DNA of 64,000 nt from Apoderus coryli (lineage: Eukaryota; Arthropoda; Insecta; Coleoptera; Attelabidae): positions 7,508,260 to 7,572,259 of the forward strand of contig OU452205.1 of the NCBI GenBank assembly GCA_911728435.2. Reading direction: 5' to 3'. Positions 35,452 to 46,868 of this stretch are shown here, one piece after another. The notes under the pieces were generated by a model. That model made no database searches. It was not told where the DNA came from and saw only the letters and a program-made list of their open reading frames with translations. A program made the position numbers and the translations under genes. Each line of letters opens with the position of its first letter. Position 1 is the first letter of the stretch.

Positions 35452-35700
35452 TTACATACACTTATTGCTCGGAAGATGAAAATTATACGCTGCACTACTG
35501 TTGTTGTTCGAGTCTGTAGCTAAAGCGCTATTAGTCTGCTGATGATTGTGATGGTGTCGATTGTGGGCGTCCTCCTGGCCGTTGTTAAAGTGACGCCCCT
35601 GATGATATCTCCCAAAATGTTGACGAAACGTCGGAGGGCCGGAGCGCATCTCGTTGCGGGTGCATGGCAACACCACACTTGTGTGTTTTTGTTGTGTGTA
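35452..35700 (-). CDS. Possible coding exon, His/Asn/Gln-rich (unrecognised)
   Basis: This GC-richer island stands out from its AT-rich surroundings. A minus-strand frame runs from about 35700 to a stop near 35452, with an internal ATG giving MRSGPPTFRQHFGRYHQGRH, then a low-complexity NRHHHNHQQTNS and SNNNSSAAYNFHLPSN. The composition resembles disordered parts of insect regulatory proteins. Possible splice signals are weak: CACACAAG before the frame, GTGTATGT or GTAAACG after it. Against this, the plus strand shows a hammerhead-like string (35596-35645), so the island may be transposon-derived. I do not recognise the protein. Confidence 0.3.
   Translation of the reverse strand, partial: YTQQKHTSVVLPCTRNEMRSGPPTFRQHFGRYHQGRHFNNGQEDAHNRHHHNHQQTNSALATDSNNNSSAAYNFHLPSNKCM
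35596..35645 (+). ncRNA. Hammerhead-like motif, weak stem II
   Basis: GCCC / CUGAUGA / UAUCUCCCAAAAUGUUGAC / GAAAC / GUC / GGAGGGC. Both conserved boxes and the GUC triplet are present, and GCCC can pair with GGGC as stem I after a short offset. Stem II does not pair well, so this may be a chance or decayed match inside a possible exon. Confidence 0.35.
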
Positions 35701-36353
35701 GTTTGGCAGTTACTTTTAGCCTAATCATTATACAATTTATTTAGTTTTCTTTTTTATTTAAAATATACAGTATTAAAAAATTTCAATTTTTCTAGACAAA
35801 TCAGTTGAGATGTTTGCAGATTTAATTATACAAAGACTGATTTCTATATAGGTATAACATAGGGTTCCAATCAAGCTGAGCTAATTTTATGATTCAATGA
35901 TGACATATTTATTGATAATTCAAGATATCATAAAAATGTTTCTACAACTTTTTCTATTTTTCTAATTATGACCCTTTTTCAGAATGTTTAAATAAACTAA
36001 TTGTAAAGTATAAAATGTATAACCTATAGATGTCTAACCAATGATTTTTTTTTGGTGTTCTTTTGGCATTATAGTAGAAATTATCCTAATGTAACGTAAT
36101 AACAAAAAATAGTATACGTGGGCTAATAGTACAGCAGACATCAACAACATTATTTTCAAATGTTGAATGTGAATATATTCATGAAAAGGCATACCCACAA
36201 GAAAAAATAGTAATAGTTCTGATAATCATTCTATTTAAATTATAGCTACGCCCGACTAAAACAGGTGAATTCTTTATGAAAATAAATAGGTAACACAAAA
36301 ACCACAGAGTCATTATATTACATTAAAATAAAAATATATTGAATTTGACAAAT
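35701..36353. other. AT-rich stretch, nothing recognised
   Basis: No motif or repeat that I can support. Confidence 0.4.
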
Positions 36354-36970
36354 TAGTCCATATTCAAGTGGAGTAGATTATTAACTGTAGGAAATAAAGG
36401 TCGTACCTCCACGAAATAGCTTTATTATATAACTCACAACGATCATCGATCAGCACCATACATGTTTCGGAGCACCAGGTTCCATCATCAGTTACAAATT
36501 TTATGTATAGCTCAATTACATTGTGTCAAAGTTAATTATCTCAAGACAATAGCAAGAAATGTATTAAAGGCTATATTTAACAAAGTGGTATGCATAACTT
36601 ACCATTTTGGGGAAAATTATATTTTACGAATTAAGTATAAAAAACATATTTCGAAAATTATAAAATATAAAATAAAATCAAGATCAAGAAGAAAAAATAT
36701 TTTTTTGATTTTCTTTTTTTTTTCTTTTGTTATCCTTTCAATAGCTAAAATTGGTTTTTTATAATCTTAAAATATAATATTCCTCGAAACGGTAAGTTAT
36801 GCATACTTTGCTAAATATAATGTTACAATGATAGATTCTGGGTTCCAGGCCTTAATACATTTCTTGCTATTGCTTTGAGGCAATTAACGTTTACCCAATG
36901 TAATTGAGCTTTTCATAAAAATTTTATTAATGAAACATGTATGTTGCTGATCGATGATCGTTGAGAGATA
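36354..36970. mobile_element. Family B HHR repeat as a foldback
   Basis: TAGTCCATATTCAAGTGGAG and GGAAATAAAGGTCGTACCTC (36354-36406) match the family B terminus at 56341-56402. The inner arms 36434-36625 and 36787-36967 are reverse complements (CGATCATCGATCAGCA against TGCTGATCGATGATCG). The left arm holds a hammerhead. In the right arm the CUGAUGA part is deleted. The 100-codon ORF in the left arm is the repeat itself. Confidence 0.65.
36454..36494 (-). ncRNA. Hammerhead ribozyme, family B, slightly worn
   Basis: Minus strand: GUAA / CUGAUGA / stem II region GGAACCUGGUGCUCC / GAAAC / AU / GUA / UGGUG. Core boxes are complete and GGA pairs with UCC. Stem I no longer pairs (GUAA against UGGU; sister copies have ACCA). 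Probably weak or inactive. Confidence 0.5.
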
Positions 36971-37010
36971 TCCACTGTGTCCAAGATAAGAATGGGATAG
37001 CATTGGAATC

Positions 37011-37815
37011 TTGGAAACTTTAACCGCTTTCGCGAATATTTGAAAAAACTATTTTTTTCAATTTTCGTTTTTATTTCTTTCTTGACGTTATTTTTACAGC
37101 TTTAGAAAAATTAAAAGCACTTTCTCATTGTTACTTTTTGAGAAGAATAAGATAGCTTTTACAAATTTTCACTACGACGTTTTGTTTTTGAAAGACCATC
37201 ATCAACTTCGTTTTTTTAAATAGCGCCCTGGATTTTTTATTGGTAAATTTAAAGCCATTTTTAATTCAAAAATAGGTGGTATATCACACGTAATGGTTTA
37301 AATAAGTTTTCAGTGTTTTTAGATGTTTGATCATTTCTAATAAATTTAAAAAACAGCGTACAAAATAAAATGTTGTACTGAGATAGAAATAAATTGGCAA
37401 ATAATAATAAATAATTGTGAGTAACGACGAAAGAATGTTTTTGTTAAGCCTACTACTCTGCATTCAGTCAGTTAAGTGCCAACTATGGCGATTCTTCTTG
37501 AAGAAGTTGAAATAACAGCTAAAAGTACTGAAAACTTGTTTACACCATTACATCTGATATACCACCTATTTTTCAATTGCAAATGGCTTTAAATTGAACA
37601 ATAAAAAATCCAGGGCCTTATTTTAAAAAACGAAGTTGATGATAATTTTTCAAAAACAAAACGTCGTAATGAAAATTTGTAAACGCTATCTAATTCTCCT
37701 CAAAAAGTAACAATGAGAAAGTGTTTTAATTTTTTTATATCTGTAAAAATAATGTCAGTAATAAATAATAACTAAAACCAAAAATTCTCGAAAACGGCTG
37801 AAGTTACTTTCCTTT
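37011..37815. mobile_element. Long foldback element
   Basis: Arms 37011-37330 and 37510-37815 are inverted copies. Landmarks are GCGCCCTGGATTTTTTATTG (about 37223) against CAATAAAAAATCCAGGGCC (about 37599), and AGGTGGTATATCACAC against ATATACCACCT. The 180-bp loop is unrelated. It follows the previous foldback after about 40 bp. No termini of the CAGGGTG type were seen. The family is unknown to me. Confidence 0.7.
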
Positions 37816-38304
37816 TAAAAACACCATTAAAAAAGTTATTTCTTGAAGGTACGGCACTATACAGTTAAAAAAATATTACTTTTGATTTTAGGCTGTTTGA
37901 TCAGTATACCTAATGCAAAAAATGCAGGCAAATATTCGGGTATCGAATGCTGACTTAAAAAATTAGGTACTAACTACATATTATGTCTAACATTATAGCT
38001 CTACCATCAGCCTATATCTATAATATTGAAGCAATATAATCAGGAGAGACATGATAGACCCCAAAATTTGCACGATTCTTAACAAACATGCATTTCTAGT
38101 TGGCTAACTGTTAAGTATTTAAAATGGTTTAATGATAAGATTGATTTAGTGAAAATATGAAGGTTCATGCTTTCATAAAAACCTAATTTCAATATCTTAA
38201 TTTGCAAAAAATTCACCTATAAATGCCTAGCGACTCTGAGTTCAACTTAATAGGAAAGGTTTGTTGGGATTGAGTTGAACAAGCAACAAATACTAATTTA
38301 GCTC

Positions 38305-38346
38305 ATTACCAACGTTTCGGTTTATTATAAAGCCATCATCAGGGCT
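38305..38346 (-). ncRNA. Hammerhead ribozyme, CGAAACGUUGG type
   Basis: Minus strand: GCC / CUGAUGA / stem II GGCUUUAUAAUAAACC (GG-UUU pairs with AAA-CC, one bulge) / GAAAC / GUU / GGU. Core boxes complete; stem III is the self-complementary ACGU. Stem I is 3 bp. This wording is common in Penelope-like element termini as I know the family. Confidence 0.6.
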
Positions 38347-38654
38347 CTAAAAGAGAGGTGAAAATAACAATGTCAAGTCAAAAAAATATGTAGATATAAA
38401 AAATAAAAAAAAAATTATAGTTAGAATATATGTATACCAGAGTATGAATGAAAACAAATGACAAACCAGATCATAAAAAAATCAAAGATACGTATGTCAC
38501 AAGGATTAAATAACAAATTATAAAATACAGTTATTAAGTATTAAGTAAAAGAAAAAAAACACTTTTCCCCTCTCTTCTGTCAACTCAATCCTAACACAAA
38601 AATTCCTCTTTGATTTATATGAAATAGTCCATGAATGCGTGGAGTAAATATAAT

Positions 38655-39605
38655 ATACCGGCTATTTCATTAAGGGTGGACAGGTAGCATATCTCAGGAA
38701 CTAATAGTCGTCGGACATTGGGGAAAAAATTCCCTTAAGGGAATCGACCATAGGAAATTCCGGGAAATCATTTTATAGTTTTTACCTATATCGCTAGGGG
38801 GCGTAATTGATATGGTCCAATTTAACTTAAGAAAAACTATTACCACAGTAGTAATGTTACTAAGATTCTCCATCTTTTAGGTACAACACTTTTTGTTGTC
38901 GAGTTTATATTTTACTTATGCAAATGTCTATAACTTTAGTTTGGCTGAAGCCAATTTACTAGACTAGGTCTTGTTTGAAAGACAGAAGAAAATGAACCAA
39001 CCTTTGCCACGTTAAATGGCGGTATTTTGACAGTTTAGGGATTTCCTGATTTTTCGTTGAAAACAAATTAATTTTTAAATTTTCCGCGATCAAGCATGTC
39101 ATGAGAAATAAAAGCTTTATTTTAATGAAAATTTAATTAACCATAAAAATCGTTAAAACAGTGATGAGGTACAACTAGAAAGCCATGAATCTAAATGGGC
39201 AAGTTTCCATGGAGACAAAGAAGAAAAATTGAAAATATGGCAAATAATCTCACGAAGAATCTAGGTTTAACGCTTTTTTTTAACATTTGGGATTTCAGTT
39301 AATGGTTTGTTTCATGACTTTTTAGTTGTATCTAATCACTCTCTTAACGATTTTTCTAAAGGCCTGCCTGATTATAGAAAATTTAATTTTCAACGAATTT
39401 GGAAAAAAACAATATTTTTGTTATAACTCTGGAACAAATTATGATATTGATATGCGGTTTTGAGTTTTGTTGTTGCAAATTAGTTTACTTTTTATTTTTG
39501 ATGAAATAATTGTATAATTTCATTTATCATTTCTAAGAAAAAATTTCCCATGGTCCTATGGCTATTAGTTCCTGAGATATTATGCTACCTGTCCGCCTAA
39601 TGAAA
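38655..39605. mobile_element. Long diverged foldback, GGTGGACAGGTAGCAT ends
   Basis: TATTTCATTAAGGGTGGACA (38667) is mirrored by GTCCGCCTAATGAAATTTAT (39587-39606). TATCTCAGGAACTAATAG pairs with CTATTAGTTCCTGAGATA. Inner stretches also pair (AAAAATCGTTAAAACAGTGA, about 39147, against TCACTCTCTTAACGATTTTT). Indels offset the centre, so it is older than the 19-kb hairpin. No ORF. Confidence 0.7.
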
Positions 39606-39690
39606 TTTATATTATGATGAACAACTCCACAAATATAATTTATTATTGTTTTCAGTGTCACTTTTAGTATGTTGTGCTAGTCAAAAGCGT

Positions 39691-39732
39691 ACCATACTTG
39701 TTTCGACCTCTAAGATGTCATCATCAGTGGTA
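39691..39732 (-). ncRNA. Hammerhead ribozyme, intact core
   Basis: Minus strand: ACCA / CUGAUGA / stem II GAC...GUC with inner UCU/GAG pairs / GAAAC / AA / GUA / UGGU. Stem I is a perfect ACCA/UGGU. The inverted partner at 40083-40122 keeps CUGAUGA, but its GAAAC box is now CUGCAC. Confidence 0.65.
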
Positions 39733-39917
39733 TAAAATATATTAGGAATCTCTGATTAAATCGAAAAACAGTTTTGAATTAATAATATATAATATAATTC
39801 ATAGATGTTATACATATTATCCATAACAACTACAAGTGGAGCCGTAATTTAGTTTAAAATAAAACACGTAAAACTCCAAGTCAAATCCACATATAATTAA
39901 AATCAAACATTAGGAAC

Positions 39918-39956
39918 TAGTTTCGGCTACATAGCCACCATCAGCCAGCTGGATTT
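39918..39956 (-). ncRNA. Hammerhead-like motif, CUGAUGG variant
   Basis: Minus strand: CUGG / CUGAUGG / stem II GGCU-AUGU-AGCC (perfect) / GAAAC / UA / GUU / CC. The last A of the first box is G, an invariant position, so activity is doubtful although the fold is clear. Confidence 0.5.
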
Positions 39957-40180
39957 GGCTTTGAGTTTAACGTGTTTTATTTTAAAATATAATATAATAT
40001 CTATTAACCAATGTATTATTCATTTTTCACTAATTCAAAATTGTTTTTTGATTTAATCAGAGATTTCTAATATATTTTATGCCACTGATGATGATATCTT
40101 AGATCTGCACAATATACTAAAAAATAAAAAAGAAACTGAAAACAATTATAAATTATAATATTTGTGGAGTTGTAGTTTCA

Positions 40181-43100
40181 TATCATTTAGATTTTTTTTG
40201 GTAAACAAAGAAATTGTTAACAGTTATGTTTTTAATTCTATATAGCTAATCATCAGTTAATAATATTTTTACCTATTTAAGTAAGTGCATAATTAGCTAT
40301 CTCTTATACATTTGATATTGGGGAATGATGAAGCAGCCAAATCGCAACTAATATTTCAATAATGTAGATGTCTCCAAAAACATCTCTCTATTAATATTTC
40401 AATGTTTTAGTTACTCAATTTGAAAGAGCTCTTCATTTATAATATCAATAAAATAAGAAATATTGCTTAGAATTTTTAAAACTTTGTTCTCCAAATGCTT
40501 ATTATAATATAGTATTGTAATTTGGAATATAAAAGTAATTTTGTGGATGTGACTTGCGTAGATACTCTTTTATATATTTTTGTTATATCAATAAAGATTT
40601 TTGAATAAAAAATATGTAACTTAACAACTAATTTATCAAAGCAAAATACATAATATATTTTATTTGTGGGGGACCTAAACAACTTATATTTAAATTGAAA
40701 ATAAAAATTTTATGTATGAAATATCAAGAGAGTAAATTGGATTTGTTTATTTGATTATTAGGAATCCTTGGTTGTTAGTATTATTAGATTTACCTTCCTT
40801 TTAAATAAAAACTACGTCCACTTATTTAATACTGTATATATATATTTTGTTTTATTTTAAAATAATTTTTAAAATGATTGACTAAAAGTATATACCAACC
40901 TTTATTGTAATTAAAGTATTTTAAGCTAGTTATTGTGACACAGTACTTAATCTAGCTTAAAAGTTTGTTGATATCCTTAACATATAACTTAAAGTTTTAC
41001 TGCATGCAACACTTAACAGAGCGACAGCAAAAACTCAAAAAATATTAGAAATTAAAAAAATATTAACGTGTACTACAACATCGAAAGTTCACCTGATGAC
41101 GGCGAATCACGGAGTCGTAACTCCGGAGAGTTCGAGTCCCGGCTGTCTTGTGTAGACGAATCCACTTCGAAAATTAATAGTAACGGCATTTAGTAAACTA
41201 TGAACATTGTTTTAGTATTGATTTAAAGTTGGATTTTTAAATTTGTAACTGCAATTTTGCACTTTATTAAAGATCTACTAAAATTTTATTTGGTTGCATA
41301 AAATAGTTTGGTTACAAAAAATATATATAACGGTTAATTCAATATTTTATTCAAAACCCAAATGCAGTAGGAATCGTAGAAGTATCGAAGAAATTAAAAA
41401 AAAAAAGTTGAAAAGATATTTTCAAGAGACCTATAATATTCAATACAAGATAAGATCCTGGCTTAATACTATGGGAATGAGCAGTAAAATACATGAGGGA
41501 AATCTGCAGCTTCAAATAATTTTTTTGGGATGGTCACCATATTAATTTTATGTCAATCCCTAGTTATTGCTTCAAAGAGAGCAGTGAAGATTGAATTTTG
41601 AGTATGGTCTTATCAGTTAAAGCATATTATCCGAAGAATCATTGGTATCTACTTATTAATATCGTGATAATGGCAGCTATATCACAGGATTACTAGTTAT
41701 CATCAAAATATAAAAAGTTTAACTTTATTAATAAAATAATTTATTTAAAACTCCATGTTATTTGTAACCATATTAAGATGTTGATAGTTGAAGTTAATAA
41801 GGCTTAGATTGGTCAAAAGGTGTTGAGAAAAATAAAGTTAGTTAAATTTAATTAGGTAGTTGGTTTAATCATAGACTCAAACTATACGACTTAATTATAT
41901 CGGACAATACAAATTGATTTTAGCTGCAATTTTTATTTATTTTAATGTGTTTATCCATTGATAATTAATAATAATAATAATAATATTTTTAAGATCCAGC
42001 ACGATGTCCTTATTTTTTTTTTCTAATGATGACTGAAATAAAACCCTACGGAAATGAAGAATTAAATGCTAATATACCTATAATTAGTTAATTTTTGTGG
42101 AAAATCTAATTATGCTGATATACGCGTAGATCGAGGTGTGGATTATGTGGGGAGAACTTTGATTGAGTTTTAATACAAATGAGTGAATATTAATAAATAT
42201 AATTGAGTTTTGGTGTTGTGTCCAAAGCACATACCTAAAGTACCTTATTTACAAAAAATAACCAGAACAAAACTGTTAGTGAATCGTATAACTATGAAAA
42301 CTAATTTTATTATAATGATGGGTCTTTGTTTATTAAGGAAATGTTACACAATTTGATCACATATAGTTCATATTAATTAATTTGAATAACTAAATCAAAA
42401 ATCAAAATTATCTTTAATTAATTAGGTCAGTATATCAATAATTAAAAATAAACAATACATATTTTACTGTTATATATTTGCATCCTTATGTTCTATGATA
42501 TAATTTTCTTCCTTAAATTCATTAAATCATGGGGTATATAAATTGGTAGGTACCTATCTAAGAAATACGATATTATAATACAATTATTTAAATCCCAGGG
42601 GGGCAAATTTTGTAGTTCATAAGTTATAAAATTAATTGTATATTTTTCATATTTCGAACTAAACTAAATAAAAAATTTGTCATTAAAAATTTGATTTGTA
42701 TTTTACTCATTACGAAGGATTCCTTGAGATTTGGTCATTTTGAAAAAAATATAGTATCCATTAAAAATTGGTTATTGCTACTATTAAACTATTTTTATTA
42801 ATTTTCATACCTAGGTACTCTGAGGTACGTTTTTAATCCCTCTGCTCATTTCAGCTTGATTATCCAACAGGCCATAAATGTGAAACTTTTTACAAAATAA
42901 TAATAAATATAAACCGACTTTATTTATTTGAAACACATGATAAAATTAGTTAAAAGTTAAGAACGTCGTTAGATTCTGGTAGTTCTTGATATCTTCATCA
43001 TCATCATCAGTTAAAATAATTATCCATGGCTTAACTAAAAAATTTATAATAATTTATATTGATTAATGTATAGTAATCTCAATAAATCTTGTTCATGAAC

Positions 43101-43860
43101 CTATATGGTCATACTTTGGTATTGTTATGTTTATAGTTGGGGTTGTGTGCCGCATGGCACTAGGGTATCTATTGGAATGAAGGGGCGGGACAGACCACAC
43201 GATAGTAAATAATGTTAGGTTGCCTAGTTGGTTTGGTTCTTAGAAAACAGATAAATCCCATAGAGCGCGATAACTGACGACTAATTTAAGCCTCATACTA
43301 CGAAATATGTGTACATAATAAGTACATACCAATGAAACATTTAACACAATCAAAAACTGTAAAACATTATTAAACACATTAACACAAATTCACAAAATAT
43401 TTTTCCAACTTTCTTTTAATTAAAATAAAAAAACTTTTAGTAGATCTTTAATCTGCATTAACTAATAACTGTAATTGAGAGAAGAAAAAAATAGGATCAC
43501 TAACGAGTATCTCAAGTTTATTTACTTTCTTAAGTAATATTTCCGCGACGCGTTAACACACTGATGTCTTTTCTTGGTTCGAAACTTTCAAAACATAAAT
43601 TCGCGATGCTGTCTGTGATGCGCGCTCGAGAAATACACAACGGTCTCTTCTTCTTCTTTACACAGTTCCGATAATAATATTAAACCGCACGTTACTTTTT
43701 TTTTTTTGAACCGGTTACTACTACTAAAATGTAAAATACTATAGAGAGTGGATGGATATTCTTATAATAGTGTTCTTTACTAAGTATATACTGTTACTGG
43801 CTAAGTCCGTTCGCACTGCCAGTCGGCACTCTTCTACAAATATCCCTGCCAGTCACAATC
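40181..43860. other. Mostly featureless AT-rich DNA
   Basis: There is an (AAT)n microsatellite at about 41968-41986. At 42960-43015 a CATCATCATCATCAG string resembles a worn hammerhead, but the GAAAC box is missing. No gene was recognised. Confidence 0.35.
41085..41150 (+). repeat. B-box containing, SINE-like sequence
   Basis: GAGTTCGAGTCCCGG (41126-41140) is a good pol III B box, and GGAGTCGTAACTCC forms an anticodon-like hairpin just before it. The rest of a cloverleaf is absent. Weakly supported SINE head. Confidence 0.3.
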
Positions 43861-43864
43861 GGTC

Positions 43865-43985
43865 CATTATAAAACCGTGCTGGTGTGTTTTGGCGTTTCC
43901 ATGTGACGTCATTATCTGCAGAGATGACGTCACCTTATGGCATATATATGTACACCTCATGTACTGTTAGGTGTATAGTGGTATA
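43865..43985 (+). promoter_or_regulatory. Promoter-like island: two CRE sites and TATA
   Basis: TGACGTCA occurs at 43904-43911 and 43925-43932, followed by CATATATATG (43941). A separate TATAAAA lies at 43868. It resembles the 23.6-kb island. The small ORF across it (43752-43970) has no known motif. Confidence 0.4.
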
Positions 43986-44884
43986 AATGTTTGGAGGGAT
44001 ATTGTATCGATCCCGTTTCGTATTTGGGGATATGCTGTGCAAAGGAGGCGGTGTTGTCAATTTGTTAAAGAAAAGTGAAAGACCAGTGATTTTACCTAAA
44101 ATAATCATAATAGCTATAGCTAAAAGTATGTTCTAGGATTAATCTTAGAATACACTGTCTATCGAGATGGGTATTTTAATTCTACTATACTAATATTGTA
44201 TCCATACATCGTGAAGGCCTTAATACTTTAGTGGAATTTTAAATATATTTTAATTGCTTATTTATGGAGAAATTTTTAATGTGAATTTTCGAGTTTATTA
44301 ATAGTAACTTATTCTGGATAGGCCTCGGTTTGAATATAAAACTTAAGAGCGGTGTAACTGTTACACTATTTGCAGTGAACTGTAGGCCGTTTTATATTTG
44401 CGTTCAAAGTTTTTTAACAATCGGTATCTTTGACATGATCTTTTATGTGGTGCTGTCAAATTTATTCATATGGTAAAAATATATTAAGATGCGACCTTGA
44501 AATAATTTTATTTAAGTACTTATTTAATTTACTTGATTCTAAAAGAAAACTGTACACTAAATGACCCTAGGTGAAATAGGGCTAAAGTCAGGCCGTTATT
44601 TCTTTTTTGAACTCAAGCAAAACACATACTAAATATAATGTTTCCTTATTTTCGAAGCTTTGTGCTTTGATTAAGCTGACAAATAGCGTAAAATCATAAT
44701 TATTGCTTTATCAATCAGCTTAAGAACCAACATTATTTTCCTATAGCGTTTAAATTAATTAATAGATGCAAATAAGCTTATTGTAATATATTTTTATCTG
44801 TAACTGAAAAATGTTTAAACATTCTTGCAAAAGCTGATGATATTTGGCAACTGTGCTGCTAAGCAGGCAACTAGAACACCGTCT

Positions 44885-45060
44885 CCCTGCTCGCCGCTCC
44901 TGCAGATGTTACGTCGCATCGCGGTAGTGATGCAGTAGTTGTGACGTCATGTGACGGCGCACTCATAGCGTCTCGGCGCGTCCCTGGCATAGACCGTCAC
45001 GGACACGACGACGTCCAGTTGTTCCGGCCATTGATTTTCAGCCGGCAATGCGTTTCCTTC
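44885..45060. promoter_or_regulatory. CpG-rich island with a CRE
   Basis: The most CpG-rich patch in the window, with TGACGTCA at 44942-44949, a nearby GTGACGG and many CG dinucleotides. No TATA box. It could be a dispersed-type promoter or an enhancer. No coding frame is evident. Confidence 0.35.
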
Positions 45061-45398
45061 TACACACAGATGCGAATTCAGATTTAATTTTGATTTCGAA
45101 AGAATAATTTGATATTTTCATTTGTAGTGAATAATGAAAATTGTTAATAATTAATTGATTTATTTAGGTCATTTTTACTTTATCTTTTGTCTTCTACTTA
45201 CAAAATTTTTAGTTATTTGAAAGAACTAGTCTTTTGACAATAGTTACTTATCTTATATGACGGTAGTGGAAATAAAGTTTATTTTTATACTCGTAGTGAC
45301 ACATCAATATTTAAACAGAATTAATTAAATCGAACTAATTCACATTGGTAAAACTATTAGTGTTGTCGAATATAATTATTGGGTAGATATTAAATTGA

Positions 45399-46623
45399 GT
45401 CATAGAACGTCCATACAAACAACAATTACGTCTAATACGACGTTTTATTCTTTTATTAAAGCTTCGTCAGGCAACTACAATAGATACATTTTTTTCAGTT
45501 TACTTTTTTCTTGGGGTGTTTGGTTCATATAAAAATTCTTCTTTACAAAACTTTTTTACATAAAAATATTCATCTTTATTTTCGTCGTATTAAAATAAAA
45601 ATTAACAAGCAGTATAGACTAAATTGTAAATATAGGATATGATAATACATTTCAGTTATTATTATATAAGTTTGCAATAAAATAAAAATGATAACAATCA
45701 CACATAATAAAGGAAAACAAATTTTGGCCTTACTCACCGTCATTAATAGGCCTTTCTATGAATATTACACTTATACATTTGGTTTTTATATTGGTTTAGT
45801 ATGTTACAAATCTTGCTTAAGTTATTTGTATCAGATCTCAGATTGTCTGTGTCCGTTTAGCTTATAGAAATCATCTCACTTATGTTTCTTTTATGCCAAT
45901 TGGCTTTCCAATCTAATATTTTTGTGTGTTCAAATTCAAACAGATCACCATTCTCAAAACGCTGCTTTCTCATTTTGTGAAAATTATGGTTTCAACATCA
46001 TTTCGATGCTTATTAACACGGGTCTTCAAATATACACTCAGGGTGCGAGAAGATTATATCTCTGGCGTCCTAATTAATACTTTAAGAGGTGGACTAACTG
46101 TACAGGTAAATGCTATTTTAATCTGTTGCTTGATGAAATTAAAATGACAACAATCTAAAATGAAACTGACGTTGTGCAGGTTGGTCTGGACTAACGAGAA
46201 CCTTTGCTCTTGGGTATGTGTATATATGTTATATTATAATATGTAATTGTATTATAAAAATTTTTAAGTGTATTTAAGATAGATTACTTTAAAATTGAAT
46301 TATTTTGGTATTGGTCAGTTGCTATTGATTGTTTGTTAATTATACCTGCGTTGCAATTTGTGTACTTATTAATTTATTAAATTTTGATTTTATGGTGTAT
46401 GCTATTTATATTTATTTACCTATGTACATTACCATGCGTATGACAAAAGGTTATTATTATTAATGTTGTTGGACCCCGGTGTAACATGAGAACTTTTTAC
46501 TGGGAATCAGCCGTATTTATAAAACCAGAGGAATATTTGTTAAAAGTTCTTGAATTAATATTGTAATTTCCTCCCAAAACACTTATTAATTACTTATAGT
46601 TGTTTGTATGGACGTTCTATGGC
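45399..46623. mobile_element. 1.2-kb element with 25-bp terminal inverted repeats
   Basis: GTCATAGAACGTCCATACAA (45399) is mirrored with one mismatch by TTGTATGGACGTTCTATGGC (46604-46623); the repeats are 25 bp. Just inside the left end, on the minus strand (45436-45476), CUGACGA and a stem II remnant precede AAAACGUC, a worn hammerhead. The 73-codon ORF inside (45926-46147) shows no transposase motif. No clear target duplication. Class uncertain: a non-autonomous DNA transposon or an inverted pair of HHR-element ends. Confidence 0.5.
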
Positions 46624-46639
46624 CCAATTAATTGAACAC

Positions 46640-46868
46640 ATATCTTAACGCTAATAGACATCCAGTAAACACAGAGAGGCAATGTTAAAAAAATATGGAA
46701 TTTTTTGTTTTCTGTCAGTAGACGCAAAATTTCCTCCAGCATGAACGTTTAACTTGCTAACTGTAATTTGCAATTTGCTTAAATTGATAGACTTGTTAAT
46801 TGTTTTTGCGGAAATTTCGATCGGAACTTTCTTTACATTTTTCAGGTTAAAATTCCATTCCAATACAA
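46640..46868 (-). repeat. Repeat shared with 49690-49935, with parallel ORFs
   Basis: The minus-strand frame contains LQITVSKLNVHAGGNFASTD and ends RKQKIPY. The plus-strand copy at 49.7 kb reads MQITVDKLNVHAGGNFASTN and TKQQIPY. Outside this core the two diverge. Possibly a fragment of an element ORF; the family is not recognised. Confidence 0.45.

Larger units (their letters stand above)
39617..40180. mobile_element. Nested foldbacks with three HHR motifs
   Basis: The outer arms 39617-39785 and 40018-40180 are reverse complements (AACTCCACAAATATAATTTA against AATTATAATATTTGTGGAGTT). Between them a second palindrome (39855-39887 against 39951-39989: AAAATAAAACACGT against ACGTGTTTTATTTT) holds its own hammerhead-like motif. 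One foldback has therefore inserted into the loop of another, or both arose by repeated template switching. Confidence 0.65.

Noticed and set aside
41085..41150. Functional tRNA
   Set aside because: Good B box and an anticodon-like hairpin, but no D-arm or acceptor stem.
42960..43015. CATCATCATCATCAG string resembling a hammerhead first box
   Set aside because: The GAAAC box is absent; a trinucleotide repeat explains it.
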